Shown here in pieces: positions 1 through 13,261 of a stretch of DNA of 64,000 nucleotides. Source of the stretch: Limanda limanda (lineage: Eukaryota; Chordata; Actinopteri; Pleuronectiformes; Pleuronectidae). How positions within the stretch are numbered: the first letter of the stretch is position 1; every line of letters begins with the position of its first letter. A program made the translations under genes and the position numbers. The notes under the pieces are model-generated. The model was not told the DNA's origin. It did not search any database and was given only the letters and a program-made list of their open reading frames with translations. The stretch spans positions 22,078,023 to 22,142,022 of the forward strand of contig NC_083641.1 in the NCBI RefSeq assembly GCF_963576545.1, in the 5' to 3' direction.

Positions 1-3000
1 GTGCACAGAGGTGCTACCATTGGCTGTTACCGCTCTTCTCCCAACCCTCCTTTTCCCCTTTTTTGGCATCATGCAATCCAAAGACGTGAGTGAACTTAGC
101 AAACGTTACGTGTGCAGAATTTGTTCAGCGATGATGCATTTGGGCTCACACACGTCTTCCTCTGCCGTTTCAGGTGTGCATGCAGTACCTGAAGGACACA
201 AACCTGTTGTTTGTGGGGGGGCTGATGGTTGCGGTTGCTGTGGAGCACTGGAATCTACACAAGCGCATCGCCTTGAGGGTGTTGCTCTTTGTTGGTGTGC
301 GTCCGGCGCTGTGAGTGGCTCCGTTCCACACCTCCACAGCACATTATCTGATTGGCTTGCCATCTTTTCAGACCTACGTTTACAAAGCATATCTAATCAG
401 TCACATCACACCTGAGCTTTTCATTGCCGTCATAAATGTCAGACAATGTCTTCCTTTGTTGTTGTAAAACACCCGACGTCCCCTCTGTCAGTCCAAGGCC
501 ACCAACATGTTGTTCTTTGATCTTCGCAGATTGATGTTGGGATTCATGGGTGTTACAGCCTTCCTGTCCATGTGGATCAGCAACACGGCCACCACGGCCA
601 TGATGGTTCCAATCGTCCAAGCAGTGCTGAGTCAGCTCAACACCAGCGAGGCCGAAATACCTCAGATCCTCAGCTCAGAGGAGCAGGACCTGACTTCAGA
701 GAGTGACAGCAAACAGCCTCAGTCAGAGAAACAGAGCGACGGACAAGGTGGGCCACGGCCAAGAAACATCCCAACCAGTTTGGCCAAGAAAACTGTTTTA
801 AGAATTTGCATGGCCCTCTCTACTTATTGCTGCAAGTTACACTTTCATTCCTTGCTTTTTGATTGAAGGCCCAGTGGTGGTGACTTTCTTAGATGCGTCA
901 GTGGAGGCTGCCAAGCAACAGGAGGCAGCAGAAAGGCTGAAGATGTGTAAAGGGATGACTCTTTGTGTTTGCTACGCTGCCAGCATCGGAGGCACCGCCA
1001 CGCTGACGGGAACCGGTCCCAATCTGGTGCTCAAAGGCCAGATGAATCAGTGAGTGTTTCCACGTCATGTCGGAGTAGTATTCCAGTAATTACGCTCATT
1101 TTAATTAACATATTGTATTTCCTCTCGTCGTTTTTGCCAAGGCTGTTTCCTCAAAACGGAGACGTGATTAACTTTGCCTCCTGGTTTGGCTTTGCCTTCC
1201 CAAACATGATCCTCATGCTCACGCTGGCCTGGCTTTGGCTGCAATTTGTCTTCATGGGATTTAAGTGAGTTTTTTGATGGTTAAAGCCTAATTATAGTGA
1301 CAGAGACTTGAATCAACGTCAAGAGACTTTAGCCGCATGAGGAGTGTAGAGGTGACACAGTTGTTTTCTCTCCACCGCGTGTGTCCTCCAGCTTTAAGAA
1401 GACGTGGGGCTGTGGATCTGTGAAGACGGAGAAGGATATCGCTGCCTATAATGTGATCCGCGAGCAGCACCGCCTGCTGGGGCCCATGTCCTTCGGGGAG
1501 ATCAGTGTCCTGGGGCTCTTCACTCTGCTGGTGGTGTTGTGGTTCTCCAGGGATCCTGGCTTTGTCGATGGCTGGGCGACAGATATCTTCAACTCCAAAG
1601 CAGAGTGTGTATACTGAAGTTGTGGATGGGTAATTCAAACGTTTCACTCACACACTGTTGTTAAAACCTTGTTATAACAGTGTTTGTGAATCCTCTCCTC
1701 ACTCCATCTCTCAGGTATGTGACAGATGCCACCGTGGCCATCTTCGTCGCCGTCCTTCTCTTTGTTCTGCCGTCTAGACCCCCACGTTTCTGTTCAAGGA
1801 GGACTCACAGCTTTGAAACAGGTTGAGCCGTCATTCTGCCAGAATATCTATAATTTCTGATTATATAAGTTTTGAGAGGGGGGTGGTTCTGTGCAATGAT
1901 TTGACATTGATCCCACTTATAATGGCTCTTTAGTTCCTCCTACACCTCCTGGCCCAACTCCAGCTCTGCTCACCTGGAAAGTCGTTCAGAAGAAGTTACC
2001 GTGGGGCATCGTGCTTCTTCTTGGAGGAGGCTTTGCTCTGGCCAAAGGCAGTGAAGTAAGTGGCAATGATCAAAGTCAAATGGGCCAAGAGCTTTATCTA
2101 CATTATGGGAATAATTATAACGTCTCAAGATGGGGAAGTGTGTTGATAGGTTCATCATTTGGTGGGTTTAAAGTTAGAATCCTTGAGATTTGTGTGCTTC
2201 AAATATGTGCTGATGTTTTTCAGCAATGGTCATTCAGTGTATTTAATTATAAAGCATAATACCCTTTTTATGACTAACGCTCTGTATACTAGCTTATTTT
2301 GATTTTGAGTGGCAGAGTCCATTGTTCCTGTATTGGATTTCACATTGCACAAGAGAAAAACAATACAGAACCTGCAGTTTTTAATGTTATATCAGGGTTG
2401 GGCAACGAAACAATATTTTCATCAATAGCAATAAAACTAAAGTCCAATATATATATGGATATATTGGTTAATCATTGTGCAAACACAGTGAGGAGGCACA
2501 ACAAATGATAGATCGAGCAAATGTTGTGCTGTTCATCAAGTGTTGGTCATTCTCTGCCCATAAAAGACGAATTTAAAACCACAACCTTCATTCCTGAGTC
2601 TTTAAGTTTAAACGAAATAATAATCTACCTATCTATCGTGATCGTTACCGATATCTACTGATATGAACATTTTCGTCTTGATCACATTTTAGGCCACATT
2701 GCTGAGCCCTGTGTAATATCATCTAAATCATCCTAGTTCAAATGTTCCCCTTTTTGTTTTATTAATGTTGCACCTTTCATGCCATACAGGAGCCTGAACA
2801 CATTCATATACACAGACCTGAACTAGAGTGCACTCATAGTAAATGAGAAGTTTGAACTGATCCAAACAGATGAAGACTACTTCCAGAAAAGAGCTCAGCC
2901 CTAACGTTGTGTGTTTCCCTTTAGGTATCAGGACTCTCAAAGTGGATCGGCGATCAAATGACTCCCCTGCAAAGTATACCTCCCTGGGCAATTGCTATCA

Positions 3001-3091
3001 TTTTGTGCCTACTGATTGCTACCTTCACTGAGTGCACGAGTAATGTGGCGACGGCGACGCTCTTCCTACCTGTCTTAGCCTCGATGGTAAG

Positions 3092-3134
<43 letters not shown>

Positions 3135-5352
3135 TGTAATGTCTCCGAGACTAATGGTTTGGACACAGGGTTGAAAGAAGCCATCATTTTATTTGGGGGA
3201 AGTTATTACTGTTTTGAAAGCTGAATTATTTCATCTTCCCTCAGAGGTAACAAAATTGCGTATCACGTTTGTAGTACGCAACTACTGTTACATTTGTGGG
3301 AGTTTATTTACGTTTGTGGTGTATTATGATTGTGGTTTATGACGTTTATGGTTTAATACGTTGGCGGGTGTTACAAGGCCCTTGAAAACTCTAATCTGGA
3401 CATCAAGTGTAACTGTAGCATAACTTATGCATTTAAAACATTCAGTTGTGGCTGTAGACAACACCCATTCCCACTATAACTCTTGTGGCCCCAACCCTTT
3501 TCTAAATAGAGGTGGAACATCTTAGATAAACTCAAGAAATTCCTTTGTGTAGCATTCAGAAACAACCTGTCCTGGATGACCGCGAATCTTCACCGACATG
3601 TGCCTTGCCATGTAACCTCTTTTGAACCAATTTCCCCAATAAGAATCAAGCCTTGAAACCACTCCCAGTGAGAATCAGCCGATTTTCCCTTGTTCGGTCG
3701 CCCATTTAGTTTCTCATTCATGCTGAATGTGTTCGGTCCCTTTCCCCTGGCCCCTCCTCCCATTGATAACCAGCCAAACACACAAATCCAACTCAATGAG
3801 TTGTGGTGCTGCCCACCCCGCTGCTGCTGAAGAATGGCATCACTGTGCCTTCTAGTCAGGCACTCGAGAGAACACCAAAGCTGGATTGCAAAAGACGGTG
3901 CCAAGCAGGAGTATTCACATAGATATTTATAGAGGGGGACACCAAGTCAGTGCACAGGACACTCGTGTGAAATAGAGATCGAGAGAAAAGGGTGAAAGAA
4001 AAGAACATTGGATCAGTTACATACAGTACAGCTGAAAGAGGAGAGATGACAATTTGTGGCCGTCCGGGTTTGTGGCATGTCACGTTCTGTGTCATCCTGT
4101 CAAGGGAATCCTTACCATTTGATTTAAACCTCTGACATGAGAAAACGCTCCCATCGCGGTGAGCTCATGTATACAGCCTACTGTTTAAAGAAGCCTAAAT
4201 ATAAAGTTTTACTCTTTTAACCCATTGTTTATTTTGAGAGGCAGAAATTATTGTATACGTGTGAGCTGCCGCGCGACTGCATATGTAATTCAGAAGCAAA
4301 GTCCACAGAGTTGTGCTTTCTCCATCTCAGCCGTCTGCCATTACCGCCACAGTTGTCGCGCTCTTCTATTTTAGATGTGAGACTCAGCCCCAAGCTTTCA
4401 GGAATTACATCTTAATTACACCCACCTAATGAGAGTTTTCCCTCCGCCTAGAATTATACACATTTCCCTTGGAATTATGAGTCAGTGATTACGGTTGCAG
4501 AAAAAGCAGCCAGATGGAGAAATGGAGGATTTTGGGATCAAAGCTGTGTTCATCCCTGTCTCAGCTCTCTGTGTGATTATTGCAGTCTCAGTCCATTGGA
4601 ATCAACCCGCTGTACGTCATGGTGCCGTGTACGCTGAGTGCCTCGTTCGCCTTCATGTTGCCCGTGGCCACTCCGCCGAACGCCATCGTCTTCTCATATG
4701 GATACCTCAAAGTTGCTGACATGGTGAGTGTGGCAGCGGTGCCTTGTGTTTATTCTGTTAAATTATACGGTGAGGATGCCGTCGCTGTGAGTCGACTGTC
4801 ACGCTGTTTCTGAATTGTTGAGGGCAGAGTTATCTTACCATTGCATAAATACACGTAGCCTCATTATGTTTAATTTGTTTAATCTGGAGCCAAAAAGTTG
4901 CACAAATTGTTAAACAGGCAGTTTCAGTGACAAAGCCAGGTAAGCTGTCTCCACCGTGTTTCCAGGCTGTATCCTAAACTGATCTAAGCAACCAGGCTTC
5001 TGGCTGCTGTCTTATATTTACCTGACAGATATGAGGGTATGATGATTTTATACAAACAGTGTTGGGTGCACACATCCAAAAACATTCACAGGAACTGGTT
5101 CAAGTAACAAACTAAAGGCAAAAGTCTGAAAATAGATCTGCATGCTCCTCTGACCAGGCCACAGATACTCATCAGGTATTGATAATGATAAAGTTTATTT
5201 GTATATGCTCCTCTTTTTTCTAACAGGCAAGAACAGGAATAGTCATGAACATCATTGGCATCCTCTGCATCACACTGGCCATCAACACCTGGGGCAAGGC
5301 CATGTTTGACCTGGAGACCTACCCCGCCTGGGCCAACGTCACCGGGGTGTGA
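1..5352 (+). CDS. slc13a5: SLC13 family Na+/citrate (dicarboxylate) cotransporter, 3' part, 11 exons
   Basis: Partial: the first exon(s), about 60 residues, lie left of the window. Exons read: 1-85, 174-310, 530-747, 869-1049, 1142-1264, 1392-1604, 1715-1821, 1934-2055, 2925-3086, 4586-4723, 5227-5352 (stop TGA 5350-5352). All have GT-AG borders and compatible phases. SLC13 proteins couple Na+ entry to uptake of citrate, succinate and other Krebs-cycle anions across the plasma membrane. Diagnostic segments are [16 protein letters not shown] (exon 3), [15 protein letters not shown] (exon 4), [19 protein letters not shown] (exon 8), [15 protein letters not shown] (exon 9, the sodium:sulfate symporter signature with the second SNT-like motif) and [12 protein letters not shown] (exon 10). 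The C-terminus ending WANVTGV, with a sequon, resembles SLC13A5 more than SLC13A2 or SLC13A3. Family assignment is certain; the paralogue choice is from memory of the family and about 65% sure. Confidence 0.9.
2393..2711. mobile_element. Small non-autonomous hAT-like element in slc13a5 intron 8
   Basis: The left end reads CAGGGTTGGGCAAC and the right end TTGCTGAGCCCTG, imperfect inverted repeats. They are flanked by TGTTATAT (2385-2392) and TGTAATAT (2712-2719), a 7/8 match of the 8-bp target duplication expected for hAT elements. The interior is AT-rich with no coding sequence. The element lies in the long intron between the exons ending at 2055 and starting at 2925. Confidence 0.5.
3097..3132. 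repeat. (AG)n microsatellite
   Basis: An almost perfect run of about 18 AG units begins ten bases after the 5' splice site of the slc13a5 exon ending at 3086. Confidence 0.95.
3133..4585. other. slc13a5 intron 9, no recognisable content
   Basis: This is a 1.45-kb intron between the exon carrying the [11 protein letters not shown] signature and the one carrying [13 protein letters not shown] see no convincing exon, transposon end or conserved element in it. Confidence 0.6.
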
Positions 5353-6499
5353 GCCTGGCTCCACCAGAGGAGATGATCCACGCACACCCCCCCCCCCCTC
5401 GCTGTCCACAAAGGGCCACACACTCTGGTCAGAGCAGCAGCGTAAGGACCACATGTTGGACAGCGGGCGTCCGAGTGCCGTTAGGACACAAGCCCCACAT
5501 GGCTTGTCTTGTTTGACACCTGAGTAATGCTTGAGAAGAGAGAACATGGTGATTGATATGACTGTGAATGGAGGAAGAGCCGGTGAAGAATTAAATCAAA
5601 ACATTTTTTTGTCGTTAAGGAAAGACCCTTTAATGCTCGTAAAACAAGTTTGACAGAATTCATACACCGTCAGAATTTATATCCAGCAGTTTTTTCTAAA
5701 GACACCATTCAAACCGACAGTTTTTTAAACCAAAGGGTAATTATAGGAAGAGCTCAGGTGGTGAAAGATGTTTTACACAATCACATGTAATCACGTTTTA
5801 GTAGCAATAAGCCATTCTGTCTGATACTTAGCACATTTACCCAAGTCCAGCACTTTAGTTCAGTTTTACTTGACTTATGGATTTACTTTTTATATCGCTT
5901 CTACTTCTACCTTACAGTTATTTACACATATTTATTTATCTGACAGCTGTCGTTACTAAGTTGCTTTTTATGTTTTATAAGATTTTACACTGAAAACATC
6001 AGGTTAACAACTAAATAAGTAACATTCTGCGATCACCTTAATACATTAGTAATAATAAGATAACAGGGTAGTCTGTATGCTGTACCTTTGATACTTTTAA
6101 GTGTCAATATTTCTTAACTTTAACTTAAGTAAAATATTGAATGCAAGACTTTCAATTGCAATGGTTTAAAAAAAATATTATAATGATACTACTTTTACTT
6201 AAATGCTTCTTCCGCCACCACCGCTTCTCTGTACTTTATTTTTATAATTGTTAGCCATCTTAGTATTTATAGAGAAAGGACTGATATGTTCATCACAACA
6301 AAGACCTGACAACAAGTAAACACACACAGCCTGTGTTGACCTGTTTGTTGATTTTTAAACTGTATCTTTGCTGCAGATGTGATCACTCTGTATCTGACTC
6401 ATTGTACTGTAGCTACATTTTCAATATTTCAGTCAGTATGTCAATAAGTGCTGACACTGTGAAATGTCCCACTGCAGTGATGAATTCTGTCTGAATTAC

Positions 6500-6505
6500 A
6501 ATAAA
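6500..6505 (+). promoter_or_regulatory. slc13a5: Poly(A) signal AATAAA, probable 3' end of slc13a5
   Basis: A canonical AATAAA lies 1.15 kb after the stop codon in AT-rich sequence, a plausible 3' UTR length. No earlier canonical signal was noticed. The 3' UTR starts with a C run (about 5386-5398). Confidence 0.5.
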
Positions 6506-6510
6506 GTGGT

Positions 6511-9500
6511 ATTTAATAATCACTGTATATATCTTTTAAATTCAGAAACTTTTGCACATGTGAGATGATGAAGGAACCATCTTGAAATGAACAGTGGAAA
6601 TCATCAATAAATAATAACCTGCTTGGGACAAACTATAAAGAATAAGATACATGTGTTATAATGAGTTTTAATGTTTCTTTCTTGTTATATTCTCTTTATA
6701 AACACTGATTTGATAACACTGTAAGAGCAATGCACATATAAACTCTTGGATAATATAATACAACCAACAATGTATGATATAGCTAGAGTTGTGCATGCAG
6801 TCTTATTAAATAATAAAATATTACGTTTTAAAAGCAAATTCTTAACTGTCTCCGTGTCTTTGTCGTCCACAACTAAAAATACATCCCACTTTCATCACCA
6901 GGCAACGTTACCTCAAGTGAATACGACTGTTCCCTGTGTTTTGAAGCACACACGTGTTCCCCTGCCTCTTGCCTATGACCTCTCGTCTCGTGTGGAAAGC
7001 TGATATAATCCCGTAAACACAGTGCGGCAAATCTCAGTAATCCCGCACTGAAAGGCCACACCTAATGCATGTAGTAAAAAGCTCTGTGTCATTGTCCTCT
7101 TGACGAGACGTTGCGTGAGCCAAGGGTCAAGGCAGATAAACCGCTGCCGTGCATCATAAACGCTGTGAGGTCAAAGAAGCAATTTCACATTTTCTCCGTT
7201 TAAAGACCCCACAGAATTTACTCACTGATCTATATTACATATACACATGAGCAGTGTATTTTACAGGAAATCATAAGCTACATATAAAACACATGGTGCC
7301 AAAACATGTTGGCGGCATCATGTGACACTGCAGCACTGAGAACGAAATGTCAGAGTTCTGCCCTCAGTTCTTTTGGGCAATTAAAAGTGGTAAACAAGCA
7401 GTTGGGTGCATTGAGCCTTTCAGATCACTATGATCTTGTGTCCTACTATGAAAAAATACCCAAAATGTATGTAATTACAGTGTCTTTCTCTCCCTTTGCT
7501 GCCTCTCGGCCACCCACTCATTATCCAATTGAAACACATCCTCTAGCATCATAGCCTCCATTATTGGCTATATATACATGTAATTCTTCAGTAGGAATTG
7601 TTCTCAGTGATGATGACATGATTGACTGCACACACAAGAACTCTGGTAAACCCCCAAAACACATTTCTATTAACTTGTCATAAACTAGGTGGTGTAGTTG
7701 CAGAGCAAGCACGTAGCCTGCTTAATAAGTTACTTCCAGACAAATAAAGTCATAAAGGATTTAAGAATATCTTCCAGGGAGCAAAGGGTAAAAAAGTGCA
7801 TTTTGGATCTTGTCCACCTGTTGCATTTTGGGGAAAAGAAGTATTTTTTTAAAGCCACAATGGCCCTCCACCTTTCCTGTATCAGTTTCCCATGAGCACA
7901 ATATGGAGCCTGTCTGATACAATCAATCCTCGACTTGTTTCAGTTTCAGTCCGAACATCCAATTAAGTTTTGGACAAAAGTCAAGTCAGAAGCTTTACGG
8001 TCCAGAAGAGGACAGAGGGCCTTTCTTTGCATTCTCAAGCCAGAGGACATCTACACAGACTAAAGGCTAAACTACTGGTGGCCTAACAATCACTTCCTAG
8101 GTGGAATTATATGGATATCATTACACTTATTACCTGAAAGTCTCCTGATCAGGATGAAAATTATTGCAAATACTCTTACAGTGCTATGACTGGATTTCTG
8201 AAAAGATGTGACGACAGGAAAAGTTCAGTACACCTAAAAAAAAATCTTTATGTCCATAGAGTTTTCATCAGTGTGATTTTCATGACAGCAAAGCTCACCT
8301 CCCGTTGACGGTGTCGATTGGACTATCACAGGGAATCATTCAAATGTTAAGCCATCTATGCTTTCTGTTTGTCCATCAGTCAACCAGCCAGGTAACCATA
8401 TGGCTGCAAATATATACAAGGCTCAAAAGCCAATAGGCAAAGCAAGGGCCTGTCTCAGGGCCAATAAGTCAGAGTTCCCAGAATCCAAAGCTATTACTTT
8501 GTGGTTAACGGTTTGTAACAAATTTAAGAAAGTATAACTTCAGTTAGGATTATGACAATATGCTTTAGCAAAGCAGAGAATCTACTGACATCAGGTGTGT
8601 CCTGTTTTATCTCCTGCATCAACACATTCCTGAATTAGGTTGTGGTTTTAATCATATGACCGCACAGCCAACATTGAGCCATGTCATATTCGGGGATAAA
8701 AACAAAAGACTGCATACATTGCAGATACAGGAGAAGGAATTGGACCCTAATCCCAGCAGCTCACTTCTAAACTGGGGCCTTTGGTGGATCCAGACATGAC
8801 AATTATGTCCATGCTTATTGGATCATTCAGTCCAAACCCTTGAGAAAAATGTTATCCACAAGAACTACACACCTCTATCAGGAGAAAGACGCTTCATTTC
8901 GGAGGCATACTCTCCTTTACAGATACTTCATGTTAACTGGAGCCAGGAAATGCACCCCGAACCCTGCACCTTAGGGAAAGTTCCCCTCTCAGACACTTGC
9001 TTTGTATGTGCCACACACATGCATGCTCAAAAGCATGGCCAAGGATGACTCATTGGACGCTGTATGACCACAGGTCATGTGGTCTATGCTTCATTCTGAA
9101 AAAAGGTCATTTTTAGGTGTAATAAGAGGTTGAGGCAGTGCAACCCTACTATTGTTTTCCTCTCTCTGCCTGGTCAATCCCGCACCACATTGACATTCAC
9201 AGAGTTGTCCGCCTGTTTTTCTCTTGCATCTTAAAACAAAGCACAGACCTTGTGGTGCCCCCCCTTTTCCAAAACTAGTGACGTCTTTCTCTCGGAGCTA
9301 CAGGACAGCACCACCTGATGCTGAGGTTGTAACAAACAAGATGAGCAGTCCTCCTATTTGAGCCTCTTGCAAAAGAGATGTTGATTGTTGTGATTGTTTT
9401 TATGTCCCGGTGGTCAGATATTTGAATGTCTCGCCAGCACACAACCTGGTAGTTAAGTCACGGTATTTGTCTCAGGGATTGAACCTGTGACAAATGAGCT

Positions 9501-12500
9501 TACTTCAACACACGTTTTTTTTTGTATTCATCAAAACAGCACAGTACATTTTAGGAAACACTGCTGAGTTGATCATGTCCTCTTACATAACACTACAAAC
9601 CACATCACATTACTTTGAATAATCCTAAATTTAGTAGTAGTATCAACTTTACAATCCCTGTTATGATCTCACGTCCATCTGAAATGAGTTCAGACAACAT
9701 GAATGATGGCTCAGCAAAATAGATTCATTGGATTATTTTTTGGCCACATTCAAATAAGATGTAGCAAAAAATAAAATACATTATATTAACAATCCATTGG
9801 CCTTCGCAGTTACACTAAAAGGTAATCTATAAACCTACTTAAATTAAATAACCTTACTTCGCAAAAAGTAATCCTGTACCTTTATTAGTTAAACTGAGGA
9901 TAACATCAGGTAGTCAGGGGTTATCACATTGAGCAACAGTACCCAGGCCCTTTTGCCTTTCGTTTGATTATTAAGGAAAATTAATCACGAAGTCTGTTTA
10001 CAACATAGAGGTTTGCATCTTCACTAGCCTCACGATTTGATTTAAGTTACAACTCAGCAGTCAACGGTTTGATTCACAATGATTTAACGATGCATTTCTA
10101 TGTTTCACATCCATAGTTTTCGGTATAACTGCTCATTGGCTGCTTTTTCACCAAATTAATAAAATCACTCAGTCAAACATGAACTCTGTTTTTATTTAGA
10201 AAGGGCTTTAAAAATATGATCGACTGTCACTGTACCACCAATCCAAAGAGCTCCAGGATTTGATTTGCAGATTCTCTTTCTCCTGTCTGAGTTCTGTTAC
10301 CCACTCACTTGCCTCTAGAATTATATTGTCATGTGCCATCTTTTTTTCATTTCTCACTTCCTCGCTGGGCTCCTGATAGTCATCGTACATGATGAACATT
10401 TTCTTTCATCTTCTGCAGTTCTCGTCTGCTTTACTATTCATTCTCCTTTTCCCTCAGTTTTGCACGGTACAGAGGAAAATGTATCCGCTTTTGGTCATTC
10501 AATCTTGTTTTCCATTATGGTCTTTTCCTCGATCTTCTGCACTATCAAGGTTATTTGTTCAGGTGATTTCTCTGAATATGTTAACCCTGTGATACCCATG
10601 CTATGCAGACCCCTTCTAATGCACAACATGGGGTCAAAAATGACCCGTATTCATTTCCTGTGTTATATCATGCAGGGTTGTGTGTTTCTTTGCATAGTCT
10701 AAGTTCTCAGCATATAAGATTTCAGACTCAAAATCAAGACCAAGAATTAGCTCCTCATTTTCCTCATCCTGTTATTCATGCAACCATAAGTCTGACATGA
10801 TTGCGACCAGCCATACTAACACTCTGGATAATAAAAAACATTCTTTTAAATGCATATCAATCAGTCTATTAAGTATAAACTGTTATATTTCGAGTTTTAT
10901 TTAGTTGATATGGTTAGCTAGCCAGAAAAGAAGCTAGCATGCTAACAGCTAGTTAGTATTGTACGTATTTGTCTTTCTCACCAGTAATGGATTGTAAAAT
11001 AAGACTTACATGCATCAGCTGTGCAAAAGCAGCTGTGTGAAATGAATGGTAGGTGTTAGGTAGTGAATACATACTGTGTGGGTCATTTTTTACCCATATG
11101 TGTAAAAGCGATGTAGAAAAATGTATGTTTGTTTATAAAGGAAAAATAATGAGATATGTTTGAGAAGAAATGTCAAGAATACTTATAATATTAAATGATA
11201 AAGTACATTTATTTCAAACATATAGCAAAGAAACACTTGTGCATGTTAAAACACTTGTTTGTGATTTACTATTTAACTCCACCCAGGCTTTATAAAAACA
11301 CTCAAAGGATTCATTAAGCAGATTATTCCTTGTTGTCAGTTTGCTTTAATGTCTCAGTGTCAGAGATCGTAGATTCCTTTTATGTCAGAGAGGTTTCATT
11401 ACCTGAACAGATCTATTGGTCTGTGTGTAGTGATAGTGATACCACCACCTACGGCCAAAATTAGGTAAGAATCGTTTTACCATTTGAATTCGATTCAGAT
11501 TAAATTTTCACCGTGTGGTCTTCACTTGATGGTGTGGTCCGTAATGCGTGATTAGTTGTGGTGAAGTATCGATTCCATTGAGGAAGGTCAGTTGATGGAG
11601 AAATGGCTCCATCTGTTGGCTGAATGCAGCATTAAATTACAACCTGATAAGGCCTGGAAATAATACCAGGAGGAAAACTCCTCTTTTATCCAGTTTTATT
11701 ACTAAACAAGTAAAGAAAGAAAAAAAGAAAGAAAGACAGTTTCACTCTCATTAAATGTGTTTTAATAATGAACAATGAAATATAAATGTAGGAGCAGCAT
11801 TCATTTTCCAGAGTTCCTGAGATCCTGTGGTTCAAATTCCAGTTGTCTACTTCCTGCACACAATCATTTGGGTCCCCTAATCATTCATCAAGATATCTAT
11901 CTTAATCATTCTTAATATTTCCAATGAAATATTGATTACTTAAAATCATGTTGCATTGCCAGTGCATAATTAAAAGACGTTTATTAGAGTTTGTGCCTAA
12001 TGACAGGGAAACAACTGATTTGTCATTGTATTTGTTTGATTCACAAACTTAGAAAAACCTGGTGAGTGTTGAGATGATGCAATACAACTGATGATGTAAA
12101 TGTAAATGGTCGCATCACAACCACAGAAAACTGACGATTTTGTAACATGTCGTTGTCGACGTATTTAGATAACTTCTGACAGAAAAGTTGTTATGTCAGG
12201 TTTTGTATTTCAGCCACAACATTTCCAGAACTCAGTGTTATCAATGTGAAAAACTCACAGACATACTTGACGTGTTCTGTGGGTTCCACGTCTTTCTCCT
12301 CATGTTCAATAACAACTGCTTCGGCCTGTCGTCATCATCTTATGGAAATCAATAGGAAAAAAAGATGCAGTCAGAATTCCTGAAACAAGGCACCATGTTA
12401 GCAATTTGCATCTGCAATGAAAATGAGAACTGTTTTATGGACTTAACCAAAACAGAACACATTTGTCCTCCAAGTTTCCCTGTGCAATTAGCTTAATAAC

Positions 12501-13200
12501 TTGTTCACACACAACTAAGATCCTGTTTGCACAGAACAACTTGTTCACACAAAAACTTGCGTCTGTACCGTCTTCAGACGCTCATGGCAAATGTGATGGA
12601 GAGAACTAGAAAATCAGGTTTTCCCTCAGCTTGGACTGTCACAATGAGATGCTTGGTTCTCTTAGAAGCTACAAAAGCCACTTAACCCAGTTATTATCAA
12701 AGCATTAGCCAATTATACCGTTACCTGGCAGTTATTAACTTGTCCCTACAGGATTATATAGCCTATATGAGAGAAATAAGATTGCTGTATAATTGGATAG
12801 ATTTCCAAATGTTCATGTTGTCAAGTTGAGTTGTTTGGTTCTAATACAACTTTTAAATTGAAACAAGAGATTTGGGAAGTTGGGGTTTCCTATTTCCTAT
12901 TTCCTGAAACTGCTGCATTGGTTTCACTTGACCTTTGATTGTGGTTCTCTGACTTTTCCCCTATTTGAATAAACTTTATTGTGCAAAATTCACAACAAAA
13001 ACACTTGGGGGGGTCAAGAAAACAGCGATGAACAACATGAATACTCCTGAAAGTAACGATATGTACTTTTACTTTATCCATGCGGGTAGAATAAAATAAA
13101 AAATAAAATATGTATCGAGTTACGTAACATCACAGTCACGTTGACCGGAAGTAAGTGACTGCCGCTATTGCACGTCATTGCAACACTAATCCTCCACACA
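6511..13200. other. Intergenic spacer between slc13a5 and the MATE cluster
   Basis: About 6.7 kb of AT-rich sequence with only short, unconvincing reading frames. A possible piggyBac-like terminus starts at the TTAACCC at 10581, followed by the palindrome GGGTCAAAAATGACCC near 10632. A short antisense frame at 10208-10399 is weakly reminiscent of a coiled-coil gene. Nothing else is recognisable. Confidence 0.6.
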
Positions 13201-13261
13201 GGTCCTGAGCAAACCGGAGGATCTGAAACACTGACAGTGAACCACTCGCAGCCGCGGGATC

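Noticed and set aside
7300..9050. Scattered open frames of 60-80 codons in the spacer
   Set aside because: No recognisable motif, splice pattern or repeat support; lengths are what chance allows in this composition.
13207..13261. An earlier in-frame start for MATE-1 upstream of 13262
   Set aside because: The ATG at 13262 aligns with the one in MATE-3 and the sequence before it changes frame and content between copies.
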